A model generated the notes under the pieces. It was not told the origin of the DNA, did not search any database, and worked only from the letters and a program-made list of their open reading frames with translations. A stretch of DNA of 64,000 bases. It comes from Hellea balneolensis DSM 19091 (GTDB lineage Bacteria > Pseudomonadota > Alphaproteobacteria > Caulobacterales > Maricaulaceae). The position numbers and the translations under genes are program-made. Below, in pieces: positions 7,594-16,282 of this stretch; the first letter of the stretch is position 1; every line of letters starts with the position of its first letter. Location: contig NZ_KE386760.1 of assembly GCF_000428525.1 (NCBI RefSeq), positions 147,832-211,831 of the forward strand, written 5' to 3'.

Positions 7594-9132
7594 ATGCAGC
7601 TGATATTTGCCGCAGACGGCACGATGTCTGACACGATGGAAATGCTGACAGGCACAGCCGTACGCGGTCTAAACATTCTTGGTTCGTTGTTTTTGTTTGT
7701 GCTCGGCATTCTTGCAGCGGCCATCATCATTTTATTTATTATCGACGTAACCCAGACCAAAGATACGGTGCGCCGAAACTATCCTGTGCTCGGCCGCTTT
7801 CGGTCTATATTCTCTAAATTGGGTGAGTTTTTCCGCCAATACTTCTTTGCGATGGACCGTGAGGAAATGCCTTTTAACCGGGCGCAGCGCGACTATATCA
7901 ATGATATATGTGATGATGGGCATGAGACGGTGCCCTTTGGGTCAACCAAAGTTCTTGCCCCGGGCGAAGCGATTTTCGCCAATGGCATGTTCCCTAAATT
8001 AGAGGGTATGCATAGCCCCCATGCGCCTTATATTATAGGAGCAGACGCAAAGCGCCCTTATGCGCCGACCAGCCTGTTTAATATTTCCGCTATGAGTTAC
8101 GGCTCTTTGTCAAAACCCGCTGTGCAAGCCCTCTCCCACGGCGCGCAAATGGCGGGGTGTTGGCTCAATACAGGTGAGGGCGCAGTCTCGCCTTATCACC
8201 TTGAAGGAGAATGTGATATTGTCTGGCAGCTCGGCACAGGCAAATTCGGCGCGCGCAATGATGACGGCACACTTAATGCGGATAAATTACGCAAAACCTG
8301 TGAAGATAACCCTGATATTAAAATGATGGAAATTAAAATCTCCCAAGGGGCCAAGCCCGGTAAGGGCGGCATTTTGCCGGCTGAAAAAGTCACGGCTGAA
8401 ATTGCTGAAATTCGAGGTCTCAAAGAAGGGCAAGCCGCGATATCCCCTAACCGTCATGTCGATGCGGGGAGCCCTGCTGAATTATTGGATCTTATCCATG
8501 CGGTGCGCGAGGCCTCTGGGCTTCCAACAGGCATCAAATTTGTGGTCGGGAACATTGCGCCCATACATGATTTCGTCAAAGAGATAAAAAAGCGCGGCAA
8601 AGCTTCGGCCCCGGATTTCATCGCGGTGGATAGCGGCGACGGCGGGACAGGCGCGGCGCCGCTTCCGCTAATGGATAATATGGGCCTGTCTATTCGCGAA
8701 GGCTTGCCGCTTATGGATGATTTGCTTCGAGAAGAGGGCCTGAGAGATCGTATCGCGCTGATTGCGACAGGAAAGCTTATTACGCCCGCTGATGTGGCTT
8801 GGGCTTTTTGTGTCGGCGCTGATTTTGTCAATGCCGCGCGGGGGTTCATGTTTGCTTTGGGCTGCATTCAAGCGCTGAAGTGTGATGAAAACACATGCCC
8901 GACCGGCATTACGACCCACAACAAACGTCTACAACGCGGGCTAGACCCGACCAACAAAGCGGTGCGCGTTATGAATTATTGTAAGACTATTCAAAAAGAA
9001 GTCGAAATGATCGCCCATAGCTGCGGAGTCGATCATCCGCATGAATTGACCCGAGACCATGTCATGATTGTTCAAGCCAGCGGGCGCAGTAAGCCCTTTT
9101 CACAGACATGGGATATGTCGCGTTATATGTGA
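7594..9132 (+). CDS. FMN-binding glutamate synthase family protein
   Basis: 512-residue membrane-anchored relative of the FMN domain of glutamate synthase. Residues about 30-55 form one transmembrane helix (LFLFVLGILAAAIIILFII), followed by a short linker and the full (beta/alpha)8 barrel. Barrel motifs include ISQGAKPGKGGILP, SPNRHVDAGSP, AVDSGDGGTGAAPLP and IATGKLITPADVAWA. Cysteines spaced C-x5-C-x4-C (CIQALKCDENTCPTG) match the [3Fe-4S] motif of GltB. There is no glutaminase domain, so it is not a glutamate synthase by itself; the reaction is unknown. Start has a GGGAGAG ribosome-binding site. Confidence 0.9.
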   Translation: MQLIFAADGTMSDTMEMLTGTAVRGLNILGSLFLFVLGILAAAIIILFIIDVTQTKDTVRRNYPVLGRFRSIFSKLGEFFRQYFFAMDREEMPFNRAQRDYINDICDDGHETVPFGSTKVLAPGEAIFANGMFPKLEGMHSPHAPYIIGADAKRPYAPTSLFNISAMSYGSLSKPAVQALSHGAQMAGCWLNTGEGAVSPYHLEGECDIVWQLGTGKFGARNDDGTLNADKLRKTCEDNPDIKMMEIKISQGAKPGKGGILPAEKVTAEIAEIRGLKEGQAAISPNRHVDAGSPAELLDLIHAVREASGLPTGIKFVVGNIAPIHDFVKEIKKRGKASAPDFIAVDSGDGGTGAAPLPLMDNMGLSIREGLPLMDDLLREEGLRDRIALIATGKLITPADVAWAFCVGADFVNAARGFMFALGCIQALKCDENTCPTGITTHNKRLQRGLDPTNKAVRVMNYCKTIQKEVEMIAHSCGVDHPHELTRDHVMIVQASGRSKPFSQTWDMSRYM

Positions 9133-9336
9133 GATGTCTGAGGAAACGCGCAGACATTAGCTGAACGTCTCAAACGCCCCATATAAGAGCTCATTTCGCA
9201 GAGAGTCCTGCCTGATTTTATAGGGGGATAGGGTTGAGTGTTGTAAGTATTTAATGTGGCGATAAATCCTCATTGCAGACGTTATCTTAGCGGGTAATTC
9301 GCCGAGGATGTTTGATGTTCACATCATTAAACCAGC

Positions 9337-10572
9337 TTAGCGAATGTCTTTAATGTTTTTTTCTATAAAGTTTTTAAGCTCGAGGATTCTATTAGTGGCT
9401 TCCGTCACTAAGTGTTTGCGTTTTTCTTGATCAAATAAAAATTCTCTTTTATCAATCTTACTAAAATCAAATAAAGGTCCATAACATGGCCACCAAAGAT
9501 TAGATTCATAAAAAAATGTCTTGATTTCTTCGCCATTCTTTGAATGTAAAAGTTTAGTAAGTTCGATAACAGGCTTCTCGCTTTCGTCTAAGACAAGGCC
9601 AACAATTAAGTTACTTCTATGGATTTTTGGCTGGCCTTCAATCTTAATATAAAACTCATTGTCCAAATTTGTATGGCAAAGATACATCCCTGAGTAGTTT
9701 ATTGAAAGATCATCATCATATACAACTTCCCAGTCGTTTGTGGGGTTTTTAGATAGTTCTTTTTCTATCTCATTGAACATGAGTTTGACTGCTGATAATT
9801 CAGCTGCCTCGACTGAATTGGCGATAGTGAGTGCGGTGGGATAATTTTCTTTAATCTTAGCGAGTAAATCTTCATTCATTGTTTTGTCCGAGAGTTGATG
9901 CGTTAGTTTTTTGACTAGAATGATATATTGGCGAATGCTCTCTCTTAGAATCGAGGAATCATGAGCAATATTTTGGCATTCTACCAGCCATTCAATTACA
10001 TGTTCAGCATATGATATGCATTTAAAGTCTTTTCTTTCATCCAAATCTCCAGCACTTTCTTTTGAGGGGGATGAACCGAAAAGCGTTAGATAATACACAC
10101 TATTTTGATTTTGTTTTCGCTTATAATTTACATATCTTTCAATTTGATGTTTCTGGTCAGGGGCATATATCTTATTTTCAATTGAGATTGAGTTGCCCGC
10201 AAAATCAGTTATGAAAATGTCAATTCGCCCACCGGTCCGTTGCGAATAATTTACTGGACCAATATATTCTTCCGTATTGACAGTAGCATATTTGGCGTTT
10301 TTTCTTAGGCCTCCTTCATATTTAACTGTATCCAAAAATTTTTCTAAGAAAGCAGCTTCCATATTATGCGAACCTTTAGGGTTTAGAAGTTCCGCGATAA
10401 ACGCTGAATGGGTGGCATCCTCGCGGCTTTCCATCTTCAGAATTGAGAAGAGGTTAAAACTTTCCCCTGTTTCATTCTCTTGTTTTATTTGCTTACAGAT
10501 AATTTCGTTCGCATCACTAAGCAGACTTTCAATTTTCTTAAGGTTGCGAGAATTCAGATTATATGAAGTCAT
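9337..10572 (-). CDS. PD-(D/E)XK nuclease superfamily protein (PDDEXK_4-type)
   Basis: 411 residues. The N-terminal segment FNLFSILKMESREDATHSAFIAELLNP closely resembles the start of PDDEXK_4 (PF14281-like) proteins, with the conserved H-S-x-F-(I/L)-x-x-L-L-x-P-x-G-x-H run. The catalytic core is visible as GGRIDIFITD (Asp) and SIENKIYA (E-x-K) near residues 115-140, followed by a QIERYVNY helix. The C-terminal half is a mixed alpha/beta region without recognised motifs. The gene is strikingly AT-rich next to its neighbours and overlaps the upstream unknown gene by 14 bases, suggesting translational coupling and recent acquisition. A role in defence is inferred from family and context only. 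Confidence 0.8.
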   Translation of the reverse strand: MTSYNLNSRNLKKIESLLSDANEIICKQIKQENETGESFNLFSILKMESREDATHSAFIAELLNPKGSHNMEAAFLEKFLDTVKYEGGLRKNAKYATVNTEEYIGPVNYSQRTGGRIDIFITDFAGNSISIENKIYAPDQKHQIERYVNYKRKQNQNSVYYLTLFGSSPSKESAGDLDERKDFKCISYAEHVIEWLVECQNIAHDSSILRESIRQYIILVKKLTHQLSDKTMNEDLLAKIKENYPTALTIANSVEAAELSAVKLMFNEIEKELSKNPTNDWEVVYDDDLSINYSGMYLCHTNLDNEFYIKIEGQPKIHRSNLIVGLVLDESEKPVIELTKLLHSKNGEEIKTFFYESNLWWPCYGPLFDFSKIDKREFLFDQEKRKHLVTEATNRILELKNFIEKNIKDIR

Positions 10573-11311
10573 TATAGTCTTTCCATTTTCGACTTAAATT
10601 TAAGTATAGCGGCCATAACCCCATGATATGATCTGGTTGTAAAACTGCTTCTGCCGATTTAAGCTGAACGTCACATTCAGAGATTAAAGATATAGCCGAC
10701 TCAAGATTAGGAATATTGGGTAACCAAAGGCCATTCATTTCTATTGATTCAGGCTGATAGCCGTCTTGATTGGACAGACTCATCAATTGGGGCACCTTTG
10801 ACGGTTCCTTGAGGAAAAATACATTTTGGTTAAATTTTTTCGCTGCTTTAGCAAGTAGCGTTGAAAGACCTATATTTCTGTTCGATGTAAAATCTGCTAG
10901 CAGCAAATAGGATACGTAGGAACTTGACGATTTTTGAGTGGTATCTTTTAATAACGAGACACGCACTTTTACGACATATAAACCCATTTTGTGAGAATAA
11001 GCTAAGAGTAAACCCAAAGCCTTTTCGTTCTGAATTTTTGTTTTATCGGGCTGATAAGCTGAAATAATTCCAAGATCGTGTTCATCCATGATAAGTCGTG
11101 AATCTAACGCCTTGCTTTCTTCGTCCATTGTTTCCGACTCCCAGATTATTTGTTTCTTCGACTTAATGGATCTATATTTCGTATTCCACGGAAACTGGAA
11201 TCTGTCACTTGATGGTTCCCGAGTCGAGAATTCACCGAAACTGTAAAACACGTTACAGTTTTTTATGCCAAGATAAATAAAAAAGCACAACATTCTAAGG
11301 TGTGCTGCCAC
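10559..11311 (-). CDS. Unknown protein, partner of the nuclease gene
   Basis: Not recognised. The product is about 250 residues, soluble, rich in Ser, Lys and Leu, with no clear signal peptide or membrane helix. A short segment AYSHKMGLYVVKVRVSLL followed by SSSYVSYLLLADF suggests an alpha/beta core. The frame stays open to 11377, but that part runs through the yebC terminator; the GTG at 11311 is chosen because AAGG lies 8 bases before it (an ATG at 11293 is possible). Its end overlaps the nuclease start by 14 bases, so the two are one translationally coupled unit. Both genes are AT-rich. Confidence 0.65.
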   Translation of the reverse strand: MAAHLRMLCFFIYLGIKNCNVFYSFGEFSTREPSSDRFQFPWNTKYRSIKSKKQIIWESETMDEESKALDSRLIMDEHDLGIISAYQPDKTKIQNEKALGLLLAYSHKMGLYVVKVRVSLLKDTTQKSSSSYVSYLLLADFTSNRNIGLSTLLAKAAKKFNQNVFFLKEPSKVPQLMSLSNQDGYQPESIEMNGLWLPNIPNLESAISLISECDVQLKSAEAVLQPDHIMGLWPLYLNLSRKWKDYNDFI

Positions 11312-11341
11312 TGCCGTGGCCTTATCCGATTCAAGTAGCAC

Positions 11342-11365
11342 AAAAAAGGGAGCCGTTAGGCCCCC
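11342..11365 (-). terminator. Rho-independent terminator of yebC
   Basis: On the minus strand GGGGGCC-TAAC-GGCTCCC forms a 7-bp stem (one G-T pair) followed by six T. It lies 28 bases past the yebC stop and marks the left boundary of core sequence before the AT-rich cassette. Confidence 0.85.
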
Positions 11366-11392
11366 CAAATAATGCACTTAATTTGGTGTGAT

Positions 11393-12172
11393 TTACTCCT
11401 CACTCTCCAATGTCTCCATGGCGGCCTCGCTCATTTCGAAATTATGGAAGACGGTTGACACGTCATCGCAATCTTCAAGGGCATCCATAAGGCGTATTAC
11501 AGATGCAGCTTGGTCAGGATTGTCGATGTTATTTTGGGCTTTCCAGACAAGGTTTACGGATTTGGCTTCTCCAAATGTCTTTTCCAATTCTGCAGCGACC
11601 GTGCCCAAATCATCCCGCGCTGTCCAAATCGTGTGAACGGGTTCATATTCGTCCCATTGGTCATCGGCGGCGTCATCGGATTCGCAATCATCTGCGCCCG
11701 CCTCAATTGCCGCTTCCATCATGCCGTCTTCATCCGTCACGGCGAGAGGATATTCAATCTTGCCCGCTTGGTCGAACATAAAGGCGACAGACCCTGTTTC
11801 GCCAAGTGCGCCGCCATTTTTGGAAAAGGCTGTCCGCACAGCCATGGCCGCGCGGTTTTTATTATCTGTGCTGGCCTCTACGATGAAACCAATGCCGCCC
11901 GGGCCAAAGCCCTCATAGCGGATTTCTTCATAATCTTCTCCGTCGCCGCCCGCGCCTTTATCAACCGCACGCTGGATATTATCCTTGGGCATGGATTGGC
12001 CTTTGGCGTTTGCAATGGCGAGGCGCAGACGCGGGTTCATATCGGGGTCAGGGCCGCCCATCTTTGACGCAATCGCAATGTCTTTTGCGAGTTTAGAAAA
12101 AAGCTTAGAGCGGGCCTTATCCTGGCGACCTTTGCGGTGCTGGATATTGGCCCATTTGGAATGGCCTGCCAT
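11393..12172 (-). CDS. yebC: YebC/PmpR/TACO1 family protein
   Basis: Canonical 259-residue YebC family member, of the group variously described as transcription regulators or translation activators at polyproline stalls. The N-terminus [18 protein letters not shown] is invariant in the family, followed by [35 protein letters not shown] and the [13 protein letters not shown] core. The acidic EAGADD and WDEYEPVHT parts complete the three-domain layout. Its usual ruvC neighbour is absent. A hairpin terminator follows, then the AT-rich nuclease cassette. Confidence 0.96.
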   Translation of the reverse strand: MAGHSKWANIQHRKGRQDKARSKLFSKLAKDIAIASKMGGPDPDMNPRLRLAIANAKGQSMPKDNIQRAVDKGAGGDGEDYEEIRYEGFGPGGIGFIVEASTDNKNRAAMAVRTAFSKNGGALGETGSVAFMFDQAGKIEYPLAVTDEDGMMEAAIEAGADDCESDDAADDQWDEYEPVHTIWTARDDLGTVAAELEKTFGEAKSVNLVWKAQNNIDNPDQAASVIRLMDALEDCDDVSTVFHNFEMSEAAMETLESEE

Positions 12173-12264
12173 GGGAATCCTCTATGTATTTTAATATGAC
12201 TTATCTAATTTGCTGTGCTCTTAAATGCTCGGAGAGCAAAGAGCAACATTTCAAAGACGCTCGG

Positions 12265-12888
12265 CTAGCTTAACCTTAGCTCATTCACATCGCGAAGATC
12301 GCCTAATTTTCCTTTGATAAAGCTGTTAAATGATACGGAATATCGCGTGTCTTTAGACATATTGGCCTGGACGAAATGCTGAAGACGAGAGGAGAACATA
12401 ATCAGTTCTCCTTTCTTAGGCGTCACCACATTCATCGTCGTGTTATAGATATTTTTCTTATCATTATCAGGCGTGAGCTGGAGCTGCTGATAGGTGGTGT
12501 GACGGTCAAAAATCATACTGGCAACAGGTTTAGGCATATCTGTATAATAAAGGGCACCTGATACAATCGAATTGGAATGGGAATGTCCGTGCATGCCCAT
12601 ATTTGGTTGATTAATCAAAGACCAAGATTGGGTTGGATAGAGCTTTTGCGAAATTCCCATCACTGTCTTGGCATAAATATCCAAAGCCTTTTGTACGGCA
12701 TTTTTAATGGATTTCAGCTCTTTGTGGTTGAAGATATACAAATCTTCGGAAATCAGATTAGACTTATTTTGAACCATTTTCAGGTTCTTGATAATCTCTA
12801 CTTGTTTGTCGCTAATCGCATGGCTGATATTCGCCCTGAAAAGTGGCTCCGCGAATAATGGATGCACCTCATACTCTATCTCTGCCAC
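12265..12888 (-). CDS. Putative 2OG-Fe(II) oxygenase (TIGR02466-type)
   Basis: 207-residue protein resembling the family typified by phage and marine bacterial 2-oxoglutarate/Fe(II) oxygenases. It begins EVHPLFAEPLFRANI, has SWSLINQPNMGMHGHSHSNS, which contains the first metal His (an HxH/HxD-like element), ALYYTDMP, and PKKGELIMFSSRLQHFVQAN with the distal His, then RYSVSFNSF with the 2OG-binding Arg. The GTG at 12888 is chosen because a strong AGGGGAG lies 5 bases before it; the frame upstream has no such site. Substrate unknown. Somewhat AT-richer than flanking genes. Confidence 0.78.
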   Translation of the reverse strand: MAEIEYEVHPLFAEPLFRANISHAISDKQVEIIKNLKMVQNKSNLISEDLYIFNHKELKSIKNAVQKALDIYAKTVMGISQKLYPTQSWSLINQPNMGMHGHSHSNSIVSGALYYTDMPKPVASMIFDRHTTYQQLQLTPDNDKKNIYNTTMNVVTPKKGELIMFSSRLQHFVQANMSKDTRYSVSFNSFIKGKLGDLRDVNELRLS

Positions 12889-12980
12889 AGTAACTCCCCT
12901 AACCATGTGCTTAATTTGGAATGAAATTACACCAATGAGGTTGCGGGGGCAAGTTGCCTGCAATATGCGGTTGGCAAGGC

Positions 12981-13691
12981 TTACACCTTCAAGACTTCAT
13001 CTACCCATTGCGGCACTAATGTCCCTGCAGCGCCTAAGCGGCTCTCATCAAAAAAGTGCGAGCCTTGAGAGCGTTCCAAATTAAGCTCTAATGTAGCTTT
13101 GCCTATAGAGCTTGCCATTTGCACAAAACCCGCAGCAGGATAAACAGCCCCGCTTGTTCCGATAGAGACAAAGAGATCGCAATCCGACAGGCGCTCTTCT
13201 ATCACATGCATGGCATAGGGCATTTCCCCGAACCAAACGATGTCAGGACGGGATGTGTTTTTGACATAACATTTTGGGCAAGACAGATGCGGTGAGGCGT
13301 CTTCTAAATACTCCCAACGATGCTCACACGTCCCGCAGAGCATAGAGGTTAAAATGCCATGCATATGGATGACCTCTTTTGTGCCGCCGCGCTCATGCAG
13401 ATCATCAACATTTTGCGTGACAAGGGTGAGCTGACCACCATTTTGTTTTAGCCCGTCTTCCAGCTTCGCCAGAGCGACATGGGCAGCATTCGGTTTCACA
13501 GTTTTTAAGGCGGCGCGGCGCAAATTATAAAATCGGTGTACAAGTTCGGGGTCTTTGGCAAAGCCTTCGGGCGTGGCGACATCTTCGACGCGGTGATTTT
13601 CCCATAACCCGCCCGCCGCGCGAAAGGTCTCAATCCCGCTTTCGGCGGAAATACCAGCCCCCGTCAGGATAACTATCTTTTTGCTTTTCAT
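12981..13691 (-). CDS. cobB: NAD-dependent protein deacylase, sirtuin
   Basis: 236-residue Sir2 family enzyme. GAGISAESGIETFRAAGG near residue 11 binds NAD, QNVDDLHERGG follows, with the catalytic His in IHMHG. A zinc finger is formed by CGTC and CPKC. FYNLRR matches the Y-x-x-R signature of class III sirtuins, which prefer succinyl/malonyl-lysine, so desuccinylase activity is likely as well as deacetylation. The enzyme removes acyl groups from lysines while consuming NAD in the cytoplasm. Divergent from the LMW phosphatase, with a 23-base gap. Confidence 0.93.
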   Translation of the reverse strand: MKSKKIVILTGAGISAESGIETFRAAGGLWENHRVEDVATPEGFAKDPELVHRFYNLRRAALKTVKPNAAHVALAKLEDGLKQNGGQLTLVTQNVDDLHERGGTKEVIHMHGILTSMLCGTCEHRWEYLEDASPHLSCPKCYVKNTSRPDIVWFGEMPYAMHVIEERLSDCDLFVSIGTSGAVYPAAGFVQMASSIGKATLELNLERSQGSHFFDESRLGAAGTLVPQWVDEVLKV

Positions 13692-13714
13692 ATCTTTCAG
13701 CCTAGAAGATAATC

Positions 13715-14191
13715 ATGATGCCGCCAATCCTTCCGCCAAAAGTATTATTTATTTGTTTGGGAAATATATGCCGCTCCCCCACGGCTGAGGCTGTGTTTCG
13801 GGCACGGGCCAAATCGGCGGGGCTTGACGTCATAATAGATAGTGCGGGCACAAGCGGTTGGCATATAGGCGAGCCGCCTGATCACCGCAGTATCGAAGCG
13901 GGCGAGATGCGCGGCTATAGCTTTGCAGGGCAAGCCTCCCGTAAGGTTATTCGAGCTGATTTTGCTAAGTTTGACTATATTCTCGCGATGGACCTGAAAA
14001 ATGCAGCCGCGCTGAAAAAGATATGTCCCGAGAATTATATTTCGCGTATTGGTTTGTTTCTGGATTATGTGCCTCAAGCAAAGATAAGCGAGGTGCCAGA
14101 CCCTTATTATGGCGACGGCGATGGATTTACAAAAGTCCTCGACCTCATAGAGCAAGCTAGCGACGGCTTGATTGCGGCTTTAAAGCAATAG
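13715..14191 (+). CDS. Low-molecular-weight protein-tyrosine phosphatase
   Basis: 158 residues. The active-site loop CLGNICRS (C-x5-R-S) is near residue 13, and the general-acid motif VPDPYYGDGDGF is near residue 128, both diagnostic of LMW-PTP. Roles range from signalling to polysaccharide regulation; here there are no exopolysaccharide genes next to it. Two adjacent ATG codons start the frame at 13715 and 13718. Divergent from the sirtuin gene. Confidence 0.94.
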   Translation: MMPPILPPKVLFICLGNICRSPTAEAVFRARAKSAGLDVIIDSAGTSGWHIGEPPDHRSIEAGEMRGYSFAGQASRKVIRADFAKFDYILAMDLKNAAALKKICPENYISRIGLFLDYVPQAKISEVPDPYYGDGDGFTKVLDLIEQASDGLIAALKQ

Positions 14192-14247
14192 ACACCACGC
14201 CTAAATCCCGCTAATCGGGCGGCAGAATAACAGCTAAGGTTTCGGCT

Positions 14248-15207
14248 ATGACTAAAGGTTTAATCACTGTTTTTGGCGGCTCCGGGTTTCTCGGAAAATA
14301 TGTGATCCGTGAGCTTGTGAAAGAAGGCTGGCGCGTGCGCGTACCCGTCCGCCGTCCGCATACGGCCCAAGAGCTAAAAGTCATTGGAAATGTTGGGCAA
14401 GTTCAGCTCGTTCAAGCTAATTTACGATTTAAAGACTCTGTAGAGCGGGCCGTCGCCGGTTCTGACGCGGTCATCAACTTGGTCGCGCTGCTCTTTGAAG
14501 AGGGCAAACAAAGCTTTGAAAATCTTCACGTCAAAGGGGCTGAGACGCTTGCCAAAGCAGCGGCGGCGCAGGGCGTTACGAATTTCGTTCAAGTCTCTGC
14601 TATTGGCGCTGATGCTGAAAGTGACAGTGATTATTCACGCACTAAAGCCGAAGGCGAGCGCGCCGTGCGGGACGCGGTGCCAACAGCAGATATTATGCGC
14701 CCGTCTATTATTTTTGGCGCTGAAGACCAGTTCTTTAACCGCTTTGCAGCCATGGCACAGCTTGCGCCTGCGCTCCCTCTGATGGGCGGCGGGGATACAA
14801 CATTCCAGCCTGTCTATGTCGGGGATGTCGCGCAAGCCATTGCCAAAGCTGTAGGACATGGCACGTCGGGTAAAACCTATGAGCTGGGCGGGCCGCGGCG
14901 CTATACTTTCAAAGAGCTTATGCAATTCATGCTCGAAACCATTGACCGTAAACGCTTCCTCGTGCCTGTGCCTTGGGCGGCCGCGAATTTCATGGGAGCT
15001 ATTGGTGAAATCTCTGGCATGGCGCCTTTTGTGAAGCCCTTCCTCACGCGCGATCAGGTCAAAAACCTAAAAGTCGATAATGTTGTCTCAGATGACGCGC
15101 TAGGCTTTGCGGATTTGGATATTCGCCTGGAAACCATCGAGGCGATTGTCCCGACCTATTTGGCCCGCTTTCGCAAATACGGACAATTTCACGAAAAACG
15201 GGTTTAG
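14248..15207 (+). CDS. Complex I NDUFA9-subunit-like NAD(P)-binding protein
   Basis: 319-residue extended SDR of the NDUFA9 (39-kDa complex I accessory subunit) family found in alphaproteobacteria. The N-terminal Rossmann motif VFGGSGFLGKYVIRELV is followed by VRRPHTAQELK, NLVALLFEEGKQSF, and the YSRTKAEGE segment. C-terminal GGGDTTFQPVYVGDVAQAI and LGGPRRYTFKELM are typical. Likely an accessory or assembly factor of respiratory complex I with a tightly bound NADPH; no nuo genes are in the window. Starts after an AAGG ribosome-binding site. Confidence 0.88.
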   Translation: MTKGLITVFGGSGFLGKYVIRELVKEGWRVRVPVRRPHTAQELKVIGNVGQVQLVQANLRFKDSVERAVAGSDAVINLVALLFEEGKQSFENLHVKGAETLAKAAAAQGVTNFVQVSAIGADAESDSDYSRTKAEGERAVRDAVPTADIMRPSIIFGAEDQFFNRFAAMAQLAPALPLMGGGDTTFQPVYVGDVAQAIAKAVGHGTSGKTYELGGPRRYTFKELMQFMLETIDRKRFLVPVPWAAANFMGAIGEISGMAPFVKPFLTRDQVKNLKVDNVVSDDALGFADLDIRLETIEAIVPTYLARFRKYGQFHEKRV

Positions 15208-15291
15208 AATTATCTGACCTCACAGAGACGCGATTTGCGGCTTTGTTAATTCTCCCCTAAACACCTTCTATATTTACAGGGAGATACGGAT

Positions 15292-16221
15292 ATGACTTTA
15301 AAAACATTATTTTTGGCCGGGGCGGCTTTAACGCTCGTGGCTTGCGGTAATAGCGCCAGTGACGTCAAAGACGCTGCGACTGAGGCAGCCTCTGATATGG
15401 TTGCTGAGGCGAAAACAGCGATGTCCTCACAAGTTGATAGCGCGCGTCTTGAGACGATATTGGCTGCGCAGCCGGATAAAGCCAAAGCCCGTTATGAGGC
15501 GCGTCATCCGAAGGAAACGCTTGAATTTTTTGGTATTGCGCCGGGCATGACAGTTGTCGAGGCTCTGCCGGGCGGCGGCTGGTATTCCAAAATCCTTATT
15601 CCTTATTTGGGCAATGAGGGGCATCTGGTCGGTGTGGATTATTCGATTAAGATGTGGCCTGAATTTGGCGGCTTCGCGACGCCTGAATTTGTTGAAAAGA
15701 GAAAGACATGGGCTGCCGAATGGACCGAAGGCGCGCAGGCCTGGCGCGTTGGGTCAGGTGGCGAGATTTCAGCGTTCACTTTCGGAGATCGTGACACGTC
15801 GATGGACGGTACAGTTGATGCCGTGCTTTTCGTGAGAGCCCTTCATAACCTTGCCCGTTTCGAAGATGAAGGCAGTTATTTAAGCGAAGCGATAGCGGAC
15901 GCCAAAGCCTTGCTGAAATCTGGCGGCATTGTTGGCGTGGTTCAGCATCAAGGCCCTGAAGCAAATGACGACGCATGGGCGGAGGGCGATAATGGCTATC
16001 TAAAAAAATCAGATGTCATCGCGAAATTCAAATCAGCGGGTTTTGAATTTGTCAAGGAGTCAGACGTCAATGCAAACCCCAAAGATATCCCGACAAATGA
16101 CGAGGTGGTTTGGCGATTGCCGCCGTCTTTGCGTGGTAGCCGTGATAATCCCGAATTAAGAGCTGAAATGGAAGCGATTGGTGAATCCAACCGCATGACA
16201 TTGTTGTTCAAAAAACCTTAA
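15292..16221 (+). CDS. Exported SAM-methyltransferase-like lipoprotein
   Basis: 309-residue lipoprotein: lipobox LVAC with Cys near residue 19, an alanine-rich linker, then a class I methyltransferase domain of COG4798 type. Motif I region EALPGGGWYSKIL with the acidic GVDYS strand is intact, unlike the paralogue at 2501-3370. FVRALHNLARF and VGVVQHQGPE are later core strands, and the end carries IGESNRMTLLFKKP. Lipidation implies periplasmic or envelope location, which is odd for a SAM enzyme, so the natural ligand is open. Strong GGGAG ribosome-binding site. Confidence 0.78.
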   Translation: MTLKTLFLAGAALTLVACGNSASDVKDAATEAASDMVAEAKTAMSSQVDSARLETILAAQPDKAKARYEARHPKETLEFFGIAPGMTVVEALPGGGWYSKILIPYLGNEGHLVGVDYSIKMWPEFGGFATPEFVEKRKTWAAEWTEGAQAWRVGSGGEISAFTFGDRDTSMDGTVDAVLFVRALHNLARFEDEGSYLSEAIADAKALLKSGGIVGVVQHQGPEANDDAWAEGDNGYLKKSDVIAKFKSAGFEFVKESDVNANPKDIPTNDEVVWRLPPSLRGSRDNPELRAEMEAIGESNRMTLLFKKP

Positions 16222-16246
16222 GGCGTTACAAAGCTATAAAGCTATC

Positions 16247-16275
16247 AAGCCGCTTTTCACGAAGCGGCTTTTTTA
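16247..16275. terminator. Bidirectional terminator between the lipoprotein gene and dnaA
   Basis: AAGCCGCTT (16247-16255) pairs with AAGCGGCTT (16262-16270); six T follow on the plus strand, and the minus strand also has a short T-rich stretch. Serves the convergent gene pair. Confidence 0.75.
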
Positions 16276-16282
16276 TGGGCGG

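Noticed and set aside
11312-11377. GTG at 11377 as start of the unknown nuclease-partner gene
   Set aside because: It lies inside or before the yebC terminator hairpin; a GTG with a Shine-Dalgarno at 11311 fits better.
11510-12067. Long antisense open frame opposite yebC
   Set aside because: It is a shadow of the conserved yebC gene and has no family features.
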